From the NCBI GenBank assembly GCA_030544215.1, contig JARZZO010000008.1:33023614-33087613 (forward strand): a stretch of DNA of 64,000 nt. The letters are read 5' to 3'. The translations under genes were made by a program, and so were the position numbers. This DNA is from Zantedeschia hybrid cultivar. Lineage: Eukaryota > Streptophyta > Magnoliopsida > Alismatales > Araceae. Positions within the stretch are counted from its first letter, which is position 1. The number at the start of each line of letters is the position of its first letter. Below the pieces are notes generated by a model that was not told the DNA's origin, made no database searches, and saw nothing but the letters and a program-made list of their open reading frames with translations. Positions 1-11,776 of this stretch are shown one piece after another.

Positions 1-1564
1 AAAGTTGGGACTGCCTTGGAGCCACCGGGGTGTCTCGGCTTTGCTGTTGTTGAGGTTGCACCCGCTTGTATTGTGGCAGGTGGCCTTCCCGGATGAGGCG
101 ATCAATCTCCTCTCGAAGGTGACGACATTCGTCTGTTGAATGTCCGGTCTCCCGATGGTACTTACAATATTTCCGGGAATCCCTTCGACGGGGATCGGTT
201 CTGATGCGCTCAGGCTGACGGAGCATGCCTTTTACCTCCATGAGCATCCGGGAGGGAGGAGCTGGTAGCGGCAGGTACTGTTGCTGTGGAGCCTAACGCT
301 TGTCTCGGCCCCACTCTTCTCTCCTGTACCTCTTGCGGGAGGATTCTTGATCTTCGGTGCGAGGATGTGTCGCTGGTAGGGTAACAGCCAACACAGCTTC
401 GGTAGCACTCTTGCCCTTGGACATCATCAGGACTTCCTGATTGATGTATTTGTGAGCCTGGGCCACCAGATCTTGAAAGGTGGGAGGATGTTGCTTCCCA
501 ATAGAGCTGAGAAGTCCTTCGTCCATGCAGCCGCTGATCATGGCTGAGACTGCAATTGAGCTATTCAGGTTTGGAATCTGGGTTTCTTCAGTCTGAAACC
601 TAGTGAAATACTCTTGAAGAGTCTCGGTTGGTCCTTGCCGAATGGCAAGTGAATTGGCTGAAGTTTTACACTGCCTAGTAGCATCATAGAATTGGTCAAT
701 GAATAATTGGCCCAGTTGTACCAACGAGTGGATAGAATTGGGTGTCAAGGTTTCAAACCAAGTGGAGGCTATCTTCTCGAGGGTGAGGGGGAAAAGACGA
801 CAACGAACGGCTTCGGGAACCCCTAGGATAGAAAGATAGGAATTAAATCTCTGAAAATGGTAGATTGGGTCTGTCATGCCATCATATGAAGGGCCCTTCG
901 GCAGCTTGAAGTTGGAAGGTGCCTCAGTGGCTAGAATTTCAGGAGAGAAGGGGGTTTGCTCCAGGATTGTGCTGGCGAGAGGTGCTCCATATGGCCGGGA
1001 CACCATCTGCTGCATCTATTTCCTCATTTCGGTCAGTCTCCGGTCCAGCTCCGGGGTTGTAGCAGTGGCGGCGGCTGAGCGTCCTTTGGCATCGGTGGGG
1101 TGAGTGCCGGACGAAGCATTGTCCGGCTATGTCAGTAAGTGACTAGCGCGCGGAGCTCGGCCTTGCAGCCCATACGGTTCGTTGCGAGCAGAGACTCCTT
1201 CATTAGGGAATGCCTGCGAGGGCCCTGACTGCCCCTTCGTAGGCTGAGTGGCCGGATAATACTGTGGTTGGGGTGGTATCGGCCTTGCCGATTGATCCAA
1301 CATGCCCATGTGCTGGGCGATGGTTGAAACCATATCGCGTAGCGGGGCCAGAGAGGTCACGGTAGCCGTGAGTGTGGCTACCTGTTGTGAGAGTTCCTCC
1401 ACCCGGTCATTCACGGGAATGACGGGCTCAGGTATCGCCGGAAGGGCCGATCCCTGCATGAGGTTGGTCGGGGCTCCTTCGGTATGAAGGAGCAGCTGGG
1501 TAGAAGTTGCCCTCACCTCCGTCTCGTCTTGGCCGGACCGTCTCGTTACTGGTCGATGAGACAT
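1..1564 (-). pseudogene. Ty3/gypsy (Tat-type) gag polyprotein, 5' part
   Basis: This is the start of a retrotransposon capsid polyprotein, the structural protein of the virus-like particle. The frame begins with MSHRPVTRR about 30 bases inside the primer-binding site and stays open in one frame to the left window edge apart from three TAG codons (1127-1129, 1016-1018, 293-295). The middle third reads as a Retrotrans_gag domain (motifs FKLPKGPSYDGMTDP, TWFETLTPNSI). The distal part has a CKYH-x4-GH-x4-EC knuckle typical of Tat-lineage gag. All three stops are TAG, as expected from CAG decay. Protease and pol would lie left of the window. Family assignment is by motif and no RT is visible here, so the lineage is likely rather than certain. 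Confidence 0.85.
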
Positions 1565-1576
1565 GGCTGCTTCGTT

Positions 1577-1596
1577 TTCCCACAGACGGCGCCAAG
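1577..1596 (-). other. Retrotransposon primer-binding region
   Basis: On the - strand this reads CTTGGCGCCGTCTGTGGGAA, the TGGCGCC-type sequence that commonly follows the 5' LTR of plant Ty3/gypsy elements. The gag ATG follows within about 30 bases. It fixes the inner edge of the LTR at 1597, where the - strand LTR ends in ...CTACATCA. Confidence 0.75.
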
Positions 1597-2270
1597 TGAT
1601 GTAGCTGAGGCTACCACTATCGGATTTCGGGCATGGAATCCGAATGCCAGCCGATGATTCAAAAACCGAGAGAATCCGAGGCTGAGAGGGAGTCGGAGAC
1701 GAAGGACAATTGGCTCATACAAAGAAGACAACGTCAGTAGGGTCCTGGGTTACAGCAGCTCGGGAGAACCCTCCGACGGTTAAGTCAGTCTCGGCTGAAA
1801 GACTTACTATTTAGAAGAAAGAAGAAGCTTGAGTTCTTGTGGTGTACATTTTCCGCAATGAATAGTGTTTCTTTTGTAGCAGGGGATGAGGGTTCCTTTC
1901 TTGTGGCAAGTGATGTAGGACTATTCCTAACCTCGTGATGAAATGTCGAAAACACCCTGTTAGTGGGCCGACGACATTTCATCCGAGTAGATAGGTGAGC
2001 CGAACCCACTTCGGCCCAGTAGGCGCCAGGGCCGCCGCAGAATAACTCTCGCTCAATTCGCTGAACGTGCCGAACCCACTTCGGCCCAACGGTCGCTTGG
2101 GCTTAACGAGTTCAATTCAGAGGGTTGGGCCGGATCTGTCTCGGCCCAGGACGAATATGGGCTGTCGAGAACGGGCGATGCTCGCTCGGCCCTGTCTGCA
2201 ATTGGGATTGGGCTCAATTGATGGGCCTAGTGGGATTTTTCCCCAATCAGGTTGGATTCAGTATAAATCT
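1597..2270 (-). repeat. 5' LTR of the left gypsy element (outer edge uncertain)
   Basis: The sequence outside the primer-binding site is GC-rich and carries direct repeats of GCCGAACCCACTTCGGCCCA near 2000 and 2070, unlike the AT-rich DNA that starts near 2280. The inner edge has the terminal CA next to the primer-binding site. No partner LTR is in the window, so the outer edge is only a composition boundary. Confidence 0.5.
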
Positions 2271-4340
2271 AAGATAGTTCTATAACCGTATCTGTTAAGC
2301 TATTGATTTAGAAATGTTGTCGGTTAATTGTTCTATAAGTTAATAATCATTCGGATAATTGAACCTTAGTATACCATGTGTATTTGGTAAAAAAAAAAAA
2401 ATATCCATTGCCTTATTTGCTATGCATATCCGTTTAAAAAAGCTCTCCGTTAATTGACCTATAAACTAATGATCGGTCAAATAATCAGCGGTTACCATTT
2501 GCATCCCTACTTGGAAATTATGATCCTCTTGTTTTCTTTTTCCCAGCATACGGAAGTACTGTTCAGAATATATTAAATATTATCATTCCAAAAAATTCTT
2601 TTAGTAACAAAAATTAGTGTTAGATGAATACAAGCTTATTTTAGCACATATACTTTGACGTACATTTTTACTATCATGAAAAATTATTGTAAACAGAATT
2701 AGATGCTAGTCCATAACATGATAAGTACATTTGTTATCTTTACATTTGATAGTTGATATTGGTTATCATTACGTTTTCACATAAATTTTATTATATATTC
2801 AATAAATAATTAATGCATAGTAAGTGGTCTGGTTCGTTCAACGGTTTAATACGGTCGGTTCAATTTACACTGAACCCAGACGCACTGTCGATTTGATGTT
2901 CGGTTTTTAAAATATTGAGTTTTACTCACATATTTTTAGTATAAAATCCACTTTCCGCTAATTGTGAGTAAGTAGGTTGAAATTCTATTGGTCGTGAAGA
3001 TACATATTTTTGCAAAAGTGTGTATTTTAGTTTAAAAAATTTAACTAAAGATATGAGTGACAATTGCTAACATGAGATAAATTCTTATTCTATTAACAAA
3101 AAAATGCTGAGTTTATATAGAAAGAAAAACCTTACGGATGAAAAACTAAACGTGCGAGACAAAAATGTATAGCATAGGAAAAAGTATACAGCGTAATTAG
3201 TAAACCCCTGCAATTAGGAGGAAAAGTGAATAACACAGACATAATGACATTGCGTAATTTAACGAGAAAAAGTGTAACATAATCGCAGTAAAAATGTGTA
3301 TTCTAGAGAAGAAAATAAATAGTGTAAATATATTACATTGACGTAGCAATAGTGACGGGATGGAATAAGAAATCTACTTCATATCATTGATAGGTATATG
3401 AGCTTATTCACTATAGTTACTTAAATTTCTTATTTACCGTGAGAGTGACTTATTCTAAAATAGGATAAATAATTCATTAAAAATGTTTTAATTGTTTATT
3501 TAATCAGAATAGACGTTAACGACATAAAACCTTATGTACTTGATTATTTATTGTTTTTATTTAATGTAGTTTTCTTATTTGAATTAGAAGATTGATTCGG
3601 TTATCAAAGATTCTGGACTGTTTATGCGACAATTTGTACACGTGCCTAGGAACATGAACTGGATAAAAAAAGTCTTATCTTTTAAAAAATAACATATATT
3701 TTGATGATTATTTAATTTAATGAGATAATATAATAATTTTAAAAAAATACCCCCAGATAAAACACCGGCCACAACCCACACGAGTTTCCGCCTTTTTTTA
3801 TGTCCTTAACTCACGTAGTCCGTCCATGTTGTCATCTACTGTCATCCAGGAACGGACGTAACGAGATGGTCTGGATTCTTTTGTGGTGTGCCACCTATAA
3901 TAATAAAATTTAAAATAATTATTTTATTTTACAGTTGTTTAGAATATTATACAATAATATAAAGTAAAATTATGTTTGATTTTGTATGTCTATTTGACAA
4001 TTTAATTTTCTTGTTTTGATTTATAGTAAAAATTCTCTATAAATTAAAATAAGAAAATTAAAGTATTCTTCTTATTTTATTTTATGAATAATCAAACTTC
4101 TTAATGTGAAATAAAAAAAATACTTATTCTAAAACTAATAATTTATAAATTTTTACATTAAAATAAAACAAACTCTCTATAAGAAGGTGAATAGATCATT
4201 TACTTTAAAGTGACGAGAGGGAGTAAATGATGAAGTTAATCAAGTACATCTTTTAATTTGTCGGAGAACATACCACAAACAAGTCCGGGCAGCCGGGGCG
4301 GGAGGGATTTCGCTCCGTTTTTCTTTCTATTGCGATGCGA
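2271..4340. other. AT-rich intergenic DNA, no gene seen
   Basis: This stretch upstream of the kinase gene is strongly AT-rich with stops in all frames. Weakly repeated CGGTTAATTG / GATCGGTCAAATAAT segments at about 2310-2490 and a GGTCTGGTTCGTTCAACGG segment near 2826 suggest old DNA-transposon debris, but no pair of ends with a target duplication was found. No conserved protein segment was recognised. Confidence 0.6.
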
Positions 4341-4521
4341 CCTGATCAAGGGAAGCCGCACGTGCACCGCTGTCCACCATAAATATTAAGAAAATGGGAA
4401 AAATGTAGAAAAAATATCGGGTTTATCCATAAAATTTCAGCTCGCCATTTCTACTCCTTGCATTTCCTCCCCGCCACTTTGGCGATTCGTTAGTTTTTCT
4501 CTTCTTCCATCATCCGCTCCA
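4340..4521 (+). promoter_or_regulatory. Proximal promoter and 5'UTR of the ABC1K gene, with a G-box
   Basis: A palindromic CACGTG (4359-4364), flanked as CGCACGTGCACC, lies about 160 bases upstream of the start codon. CACGTG is the G-box core bound by plant bZIP and bHLH factors and is frequent in light-regulated plastid genes. An AT-rich TATA-like stretch (CATAAATATTAAG, from 4379) lies just downstream. The leader before the ATG is pyrimidine-rich, as in many plant 5'UTRs. The transcription start is not determined. Confidence 0.5.
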
Positions 4522-4947
4522 ATGCCTCTCCACCTCCTCCCCTTCTCCTCCTCGCTGTTTCCCGCCAAGCTCAAACCCTCCCCCTCCCCTTTCTCCCCCC
4601 TTCGGCGCCGGGAACCCGCTCTCCCCGGCCCCTGCCGCCGGCGCCGGCGGCGGAGGGAGCCGCCGGGGACCGCGGCGGCGTCGGTGGAGGTGGCTTCTTC
4701 CTCTTCTTCGAATGGTGGCGGCGGGGATGTGGACGCCTTCACGAAGTACTCGGGGTACTTGTTCGAAGGCGGCAGGTCGGAGGCGGACTTCCTGGAGGCG
4801 TACGACCTGCGGGCGATCGCTTCCATCTACCGGAGGAAGCCTTTCCTCGTCCTCCGGCGGCTGGTCCAGATCGGGACCACCTTCGGGCGGTGGTTCGCCC
4901 TCCGGTACCTCGACGGCCTCATGGAGCGATCCGACGAAATGTTCAAG
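4522..4947 (+). CDS. ABC1K/UbiB atypical kinase, exon 1 (transit peptide and N-terminal region)
   Basis: This is the first coding exon, 142 codons, of a plastid-type ABC1K (ADCK/UbiB) protein, an atypical kinase family tied to prenylquinone and plastoglobule metabolism. Residues 1 to about 55 are rich in Ser, Pro and Arg with almost no acidic residues, as in a chloroplast transit peptide. A low-complexity Ser/Gly patch follows, then the conserved stretch from FTKYSGYLFEGG through DLRAIASIYRRKP to MERSDEMFK. The exon ends at AAG|GTGAGT, phase 0. It is very GC-rich, unlike its surroundings. The start was chosen because it is the first ATG after the leader and opens directly into the transit peptide. 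The subfamily resembles Arabidopsis chloroplast ABC1Ks (At1g71810/At1g79600 type), but this cannot be fixed here. Confidence 0.85.
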
Positions 4948-6439
4948 GTGAGTGGATCGGTTCCGCGGGGTGGAGTGTTTAAGATTTTGCTGGAAAGATG
5001 GAAAATGCTGGCGGTTGATGCTAGCTTTTGTTCGAAGTGTGCAATCTGGACCTTGTTGTGATGATCTTGTGCTTTGTTACCCTGTCAGCTCTCTGTCTTT
5101 CATGCTTGTGTTACTTGCTGAGTGCTGACAGTTGGCTATTGGATATGAATCTGTGAGATGAGGCCCGTAAAGTGATGTATCGTCAATATTATTTGCGGAC
5201 CAGAGCTCAATCACGTCCAAAACTTTTTTTTAGCTCGTGCTGTTGTTTTATGTTTTATGAAAACGTCTTGTGCAGTTGGAGTGGGCTTAACACGACTACT
5301 TTTAGTACTTTGGGTATCCTTTGAGGGTCTCTCGGGGTCTGATGTCCAACGTGTGGTGGACTATGTTAATTGCCGCTTGCACCTTAATTTCAAGGGATAG
5401 AGAATGGGCCTGTAACGGAAAGCTCGCCCCCCTTCCGATTTCAAGGGATGGCTGGACAAACGTCTTTATATTTCTTCAATTTTTTCTCTTGGGAAGTGGC
5501 TCATTTTATGGTTCTGGGTTTGGTTGGAGGGTGGTTTCAGCTAGGCTATGGTGTGGGGCTTTATGTTCAACAGTGTTCATGTGAATGGGAGTTTCGGTGT
5601 TCTTTTGGAATTGCATAGGTCTCTTTTCCATGTAACTATTATATTTTCCTTCCGTAGAATTTTGGTACTATCCACTTTCAAAAAACATGATTGCTTTTAG
5701 AAGATGCTAAAAGAGGGAATGCATATGCTAGAGGAAGGTGGGTTATGGCATCTGACTGTCAATAAGTAGTGAAATCTGGTCTATAGATGATTGGGGATGA
5801 TGGCAGAAAGGAGTCCTCAATGGACATTTGTCTCAAAGTTGGCTAGGATTTCTTTGTACAACTTTGGTAGTTTGATGGAGATAACTCATCTACTTTGGAA
5901 AAAAAAAAGGCTAATGAGCATGTTTTTTCATTCATCTATCATTGGTGGTGTATTCTGGGCATCTCTCCTATAGAGTGGACTAGGCAGACTATAGCATTGT
6001 AATTTTAGGTTTCCGTGTTCTTCAAATAGGAATCTTGTAAGGGCCCATATAAAAATAAAGGGAAAATTAATTTTCGATCCATATTTTGACTTACTCATTA
6101 ATTTTCAGTCCATTGATCAAAAATTATAAAATTTAGCCCAAAGACTCTTTTTCCCCTTTATCTTCAGCCCATTTTGTCATCCTCCTATGTTAAGACTTTT
6201 AGAAACCGTAAACTACCCTTCCTACAACGGTGTCCCTTTCCTCTAATTGACAATGGGCAAAACCTATAGCTTCCAAATTGTAATGATGATCCAGTCACGA
6301 GCTGGACATGATGAGAAGGATACTCATAGGGAAGGGCTACCCGCAAGTGAAGCAGTATGGAGCTATCATTGCGTTTGGGGGCTAGGGCGGAAATGAACAT
6401 GATTAGTCCTGTATTGAAAAACGGCAAAAAAAGTACTAG

Positions 6440-6760
6440 TTGGGGACAAAACTATGTGGGTTTGTCTCAAAGCGAACAATACATCACAAAGGTTGAATTA
6501 GATTGTTACAGAAACTACCTTCCTTGTGTCTATAGTATGTTAACTACAGCTCCATGTGCCATCTCATGAGTGTACTCAAGTAGGATCACAATCCTCTGTT
6601 TAAGTCGAGGTCTCGAACCTGAACTCTGTAACTATAAGAAAAGAAAGATGCTCTGTGCTTCGACACCACACAACATAAGGAGCTTGACCCAAAGTGAACA
6701 ATATCTCACAAGGGTTGGATCGGGTTATTATAGAATGGTATCAGAGCAAGTTTGGTAGCA
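6440..6760 (+). repeat. LTR fragment with initiator-Met tRNA primer-binding site
   Basis: TGGTATCAGAGC (6736-6747) matches the 3' end complement of initiator-Met tRNA used by many plant LTR retrotransposons. It follows an AT-rich end (GGGTTATTATAGAA), as an LTR should. A related block, CAAAGCGAACAATACATCACAA near 6466 versus CAAAGTGAACAATATCTCACAA near 6690, is repeated inside. No gag or pol is recognisable downstream before 7235, so this is a remnant. Confidence 0.45.
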
Positions 6761-7234
6761 CATGCACAAGGGTTGAATGAGATTATTACACAATCCTCTT
6801 TCGCACATAAGTATGAGGTGAGGAAAAACTAAGAGGGGAACTGTGGAGAGGCCAAATGAGAGTTTTGACCACTAGCATCCTAAAGGAGATCAGGGGGCTC
6901 TGCGAGCTGTAGCTGAGGTGACAGAGTTGGAGTGGAAGTGGCTAGATCTGCAATGGATGCAACTATAGGAGGTGGACGCAGTTGCTGCCGAGGTGGCCAA
7001 AGAAGGTGGTTGTTGTTGCAGCAGAGGCAACTGGGCGAGTCAGAGGTGACTGGATCTGCAGCAAAGGCAATCGGATCTGTAGCAAAGGTTTTTCAGCCTT
7101 TTTTTGGTAGACAAGCACATATGATGTGCTCATCACAAGACTGGATTTCTAATTTTCAGTTTTTTTCTTTTTCTCATGGATGGTGAAGGCTCAAGAAATG
7201 TCCTTTTAGTTTTCAAACTTTTTCTTTGCTTGGT
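6761..7234. other. Unassigned repeat debris between two retroelement remnants
   Basis: This short stretch follows the initiator-Met primer site and ends where the next LTR begins. It has an 84-codon + strand reading frame at 6932-7186 made of repeated GCAGCAGAGGCAACTGG-like segments, with no recognised domain. It is probably internal sequence of the preceding remnant. Confidence 0.35.
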
Positions 7235-7612
7235 TGTTGTCACCGAAATTGTAACAAGTCCAGGCCCAAGAGCTAGTGAATCGGCCTAGGATAAAGTCCA
7301 GAAAAAATCTGAACAAAAAGCAACATGGACAACAACGGGCCCGTCTTTTTTATGCTTGAAGGATGCCCCAAATGTGATTTTATTAGGCCCAATGGAGGCT
7401 GGACTGGCCCATGTATTTCGGCTCTGCAGAAAAAGAGAAGTTGGACCCGTTAGCTCCTACAAATGGGCCTCCTATGCCTCACACGTGCCCTCTTGGCCCA
7501 TGCCCAAACTGGCCTAGACTTGGAAAAGAAGACAATATGTGGTCCTTCTATGGCAAAAAGGTTTTTAGAAGGTGGTAGGTAGGAAAAGCAAAACGGAGCA
7601 AATGAAAAAGTT
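7235..7612 (+). repeat. Left LTR (partial) of the intron-1 Tat gypsy element
   Basis: This segment, starting TGTTGTCACCGAA, is repeated with good identity at 20072-20131 plus 21350-21690, where an RTE LINE interrupts it. Shared blocks include AACAAAAAGCAA, GTTGGACCCGTTAGCTCCTA and GTGCCCTCTTGGCCCATGCC. Similarity stops near 7612 on this side but the right copy carries on into other sequence. The left LTR therefore seems to have lost its 3' part, together with the primer site and most of gag. Confidence 0.7.
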
Positions 7613-8370
7613 ATGGGTTGATATCATAGGTCTTCCTGACATTACTGAGCATACTGAGAAGCTAGCCAAGGCTAAGTCTATTGCAATGTATTAGAGTAAG
7701 AAGGAATGGAGCAGGTTCCAACAGTTGTGGTACCCGCCTAATATGTCTAAAGCATTGCTGCAGCATACACAGTATCCAGGCCTTAGGTATACCTTGCCAG
7801 AAGTAGATGCTTCTCAATTCTCAGTTAATATTGCATCTATCTTGTCAAAAACTCTAGAATGTTCGCAAGTGGTATATGATGATTATGATGAAGAACAGCC
7901 TACCGGCCATTATGTTGAAGAAAATCAGCTAGTGACTGGGATGGAGGCTAATCAATCTCCCATTCTGGCATGCCAGTGTTGGAAACATCTTGAGGAAGAC
8001 AGTGTTATTATATAATGGCAATGGCATTTATGTTGTAGAAGCCAAACAAAATGATGCTCAAGCTCCAAAATTATTCAGAATATGACAGAAGAACAAAAGA
8101 ATCCATCTCACCTTCCTGAACCACATGTTATTACAGGTAAGAGAGAAGATAATCTTACTCACATAAGAGAAGATCAACAAGCAAATTCTGTCCAACATAT
8201 TATTACAGCAAATTGATCAATGGAAATTGACCTAGAAGTCAATGAAGTTGAAGCACAAACTGAAGAAGAAATGAACGAAGAAGATTTGATGGACCTTCAA
8301 CCAGCACTTCCAGAGCTTGAAGACCCCTACAAGCTACTGTTGATGATCTTTTTGAAATCAATTTGGGCTC
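7613..8370 (+). pseudogene. Gag/protease-region remnant of the intron-1 Tat element
   Basis: Reading frames on + run into the pol region with the same orientation and codon character (GLPDITEHTEKLAKAKS, then a 96-codon stretch at 7725-8015). Several stops break it. No protease active-site triad was seen, so the domain is not assigned. It fits the gag-pol junction of the decayed element whose LTR starts at 7235. Confidence 0.45.
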
Positions 8371-10270
8371 TGAAGAAAACCTAAGGCCAATATTTATAAG
8401 TGCATTGCTTAGCCAAGAGGAGCAACAAGAATATATTTCACTTTTGAAGGAGTTCTAGGATTGCTTTGTTTGGTCTTACAAAGAGATGCTTGGGTTAGAT
8501 CCAGAAGTGACTCAACATGAGTTGGCCATTAATCCAACCATTGAGCCAATCAAACAAGGTCCGAGAAGAATGAGGTCGGAGTTAATAAACAAAATTAATG
8601 CTGAAGTCGACAAGCTAATTGATGTCGGCTTCGTGGGAAAAAATCAATATTCCAGATGACTGGCAAATATTGTTCTAGTTAAGAAGAATGGACATATCAG
8701 AATATGTGTAGATTTTAGAGATCTAAACAAGGTATGCCCAAAGGATGACTTTCCAGTTCATGTTATAGAAATCATGATCGATGCCACCACAGGATACGTG
8801 TCCTTTATGGACGGATCGTCAGGATATAATCAAATATAGATGGCCGAGAAGGATAAAGTCCATATTGCTTTCAGAACTCCCAAGGGAATTTTCCACTATA
8901 AGAGAATGTCTTTTGGCCTAAAAAATGTCGGTGCAACATATCAAAGGGTAATTACTAAAATATTTGATGAATTGCTGCATCAGTAAGTTGAATGCTATAT
9001 TGATGATCTGGTTGTTAAGACCAAGAAAAAGGAAGATCATATTCAGGATCTTTGTACCATATTTGAAAGGCCGAGGTAATATAGCTTGAAAATGAACCCT
9101 ATGAAGTGTGCCTTCGGGGTCTCAAGTGGCAAGTTCCTGGGTTTTATTGTCAGATATAGAAATATTGAAATAGATCCAGTTAAAATCAAAGCTATCCAGG
9201 AGCTCCCATTTCCGAGGAATCTCAAAGAGCTGTAGTCCCTTTAGGGACGACTCGCATATATCCAGAGTTTTATATCCAACCTAACTGGGCAATGTGAACC
9301 CTTCTCTAAGTTAATGAAGAAGGATGCCTCATTCATATGGGATGGTAAGTGCCAAAATACGCTTGAAAAAAATCAAGTAATATCTTTTATCACCGCCCGT
9401 GCTGAGGGCACCTATTAAAGGTCGGCCATTGATCTTGTATATTGCTGTTCAGGAGACTTCTCTGGAGGCATTGCTGGTACAAAATAATGAAGAAGGCAAA
9501 GAGCAAGTACTATATTATTTGAGTAGAAGGCTAATTGGAGCTAAACTTCAGTATTCACCCATTGAAAAAATATGTTTAGTCCTGGTCTTTGCAGCCAAAA
9601 GACTTAGGCATTATATATACCATATGAAGTCCAGCTCATATCTAGAGCAGACTGTCTCAAGTATATTCTGAATTAGTCGGCCTTGAAGGGTCGTTTGGGT
9701 AAATGGGCAGTCCTCCTCATGGAGTTTGATATTAAATATATCTCTCAGAAAGCCATTTAAGGTCAAGCCATTGCCGACTTCTTTGCAGTACATCCACTGC
9801 CAGAAGATTCACCATTGGTCATAGACCTGCTAGACGAAGAAACACTGGAAGTTAATTATACATAGCAAAAGTTATGACAATTATATTCTAATGGGACTTT
9901 CCGTTCAGCAATTGCACAAGACGGTGCATTCACTACAAAGGCAGGGGTAGGCATTATCCTTATGTCTCTCGAAGGCGAGGTTCTGCATATCTCATATTCT
10001 TTGACAACAATAAAGCCGAATATGAAGCTTTGCTAATTGGTCTCGAAGTCGCTCTAGATATGGGCAACTAAATGATTCAAATCCATGGAGACTCAATGTT
10101 GGTTATATACCAAGTACAATGAATATAGGATGTCAAAAAGTTTGAGCTGATTCCTTATCACCAGACGTCCTCAAATTGATACAAAGATTCTATTTCTTTG
10201 AAATTAACTATATTGACCGCAATGTAAATGCTCAAGCTAATGTTCTGGCTAAACTAGCGAGTTCTCTGGC
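8371..10270 (+). pseudogene. Gypsy reverse transcriptase, RNase H and second (archaeal-like) RNase H
   Basis: Reverse transcriptase motifs appear in order: ELINKINAEVDKLIDVGF, RICVDFRDLNKVCPKDDFP, FGLKNVGATYQR and the catalytic YIDD (about 8998-9009), then KCAFGVSSGKFLGFIV. RNase H follows (LYIAVQETSLEALLVQ, YYLSRRL). A second RNase-H-like unit follows at about 9890-10260 (KAGVGIIL, YIDRNVNAQANVLAKLAS). Two RNase H domains mark the Tat lineage of plant Ty3/gypsy. At least ten stops break the frame. Those at 8837-8839, 9233-9235 and 9242-9244 fall where the family normally has Gln, and TGA at 8657-8659 falls where Trp is expected. Confidence 0.85.
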
Positions 10271-10589
10271 CTTGCCTCCAAAAGGGTCTATTGAAATATG
10301 GGTAAAAAATAGAAGACTTCTACCAACTGTGTTAGCAGAAGAAGCAGAAACAGAAATGGAAGTATGCACAATAGAAGAAGCCAATAAGCCTACTTGGAGG
10401 GATATGTTTCTCAACTGGTTCAAGTATAAAATGTTGCCAAGCACTAGAATCGAACGTGTTAAGTTGATTCGCATCAAGGATTCATATGAATATAAAGGAG
10501 ACACTCTATTTCGAGTGACTTATGATGTCAAAAGGAAAAATTTCCTCAGATGCTTCTCACCCAAAGAGATAACTGAGGCCTGAAGGGAA

Positions 10590-11776
10590 ATGCATGCCGG
10601 GGTCTGTGGTGCTCACCAGTCCGTCCCTATAATGAAAAATCAACTTAAGGAATTGGGTTACTATTGGCCTATAATGTTTATGCTAAATCATGTTACAAAT
10701 GCTAAGAGCATGGTCCAATCCCAAGAAGACTGCCAGTGCCTTTGCACCCTACAACACCATTATGGCCCTTTGCCGAATGGGAGATGGACGTTGTTGGTCC
10801 ATTCGTACCCTTGTCAAAAGGTCCTAAATATATCCTGGCCACCATGGATTATTTTTCCAGATGGGCCTAAGCAGTAGCATTAAGAGAAGTTACCGGAGTA
10901 GCTGTCGAAAGGGTCTTTCGCCAAAATATATTTTTTCGATATGGTGCACTCAGTCGGATCATCTCAGATAATAGAACCTGTTTGTGAAATCAAATAAAAA
11001 ATAAAATACAAGTTGGCTGTAAGATTCAAAATTGATTAGAGAACTTCTACAATCTCCAATCCACAAGCCAATGGATTAGCAAAAACCTTTAATAAGGCGC
11101 CATGCAACCTTCTGGCAAAGACATCCAATTCTACTAAGAAAGACTGGGAAGACAGAATGTATGAATCATTATGGGCCTATAGGACCATATATAAAACTCC
11201 AACTGCCTGTTCTCCCTGCTCCTTGGTGTATGGGTCAGAGGCAGTTGTACCAATAGAATTAAAAGCCCCCTCTCTGCGCATTGTCTTAGAGCATGGACTC
11301 ATCAAAGGAAACCCATCTAATGCAGAAAGGCGGCTCGAGGAATTATTGGCCTTGGAAGGTGACAGACTCCAAGCTCAACAGAATATTAAGATATACCAAG
11401 CTCGCATGGCTGGAGCATTTGATAAATTAGTCAAAGAAATGGCCTTCGAGAGAGAAGACATGGTTATGGTCAATTCCAAAAAGGAGACTTGGTTATGGTC
11501 AAAAGAAGAGAAGTGATGGTGTCAAATCCAAAAGGGAAGCTGATCAGCAATTGGATCGGTCGTTATATTGTCAGAACTGTTTATGAAGGAGGAACATACA
11601 CCCTCACCAATCATAAGGGAGAAGTACAGTTTCCTCCTTTAAATGGCAAACATATCATGCAGTATATGCCCCGCCCCTATGCTTCCCAAGCAATGGTTAA
11701 AAGATATATGAAGGGCTGTCTGCGGTGCAACTTGATCACCATGAAGACAGTCAAAGAAATCATCAAGCTCTCGTGA
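10590..11776 (+). pseudogene. Gypsy integrase (zinc-binding, core and C-terminal parts)
   Basis: The order is HAGVCGAHQS (zinc-binding H2C2 region), the core (VVGPFVPLSKGP, ATMDYFSRW, then SDNRT with the second Asp), and the region around YESLWAYRTIYKTPT. The end GKLISNWIGRYIVRTVYEGG resembles the chromatin-side C-terminus of plant gypsy integrases. Frameshifts and stops make it non-functional. A short local duplication at about 11460-11505 (GGTTATGGTCAA twice) shifts the frame. Confidence 0.8.

Noticed and set aside
2280..2510. Possible hAT MITE with GGTTACCATTTGCATCCCT end
   Set aside because: Only one end looks terminal; no inverted partner or 8-bp duplication could be found.
4437..4826. 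129-codon frame on - strand opposite kinase exon 1
   Set aside because: It is a shadow of the GC-rich exon 1 coding strand, with low-complexity Arg/Glu content and no family signature.
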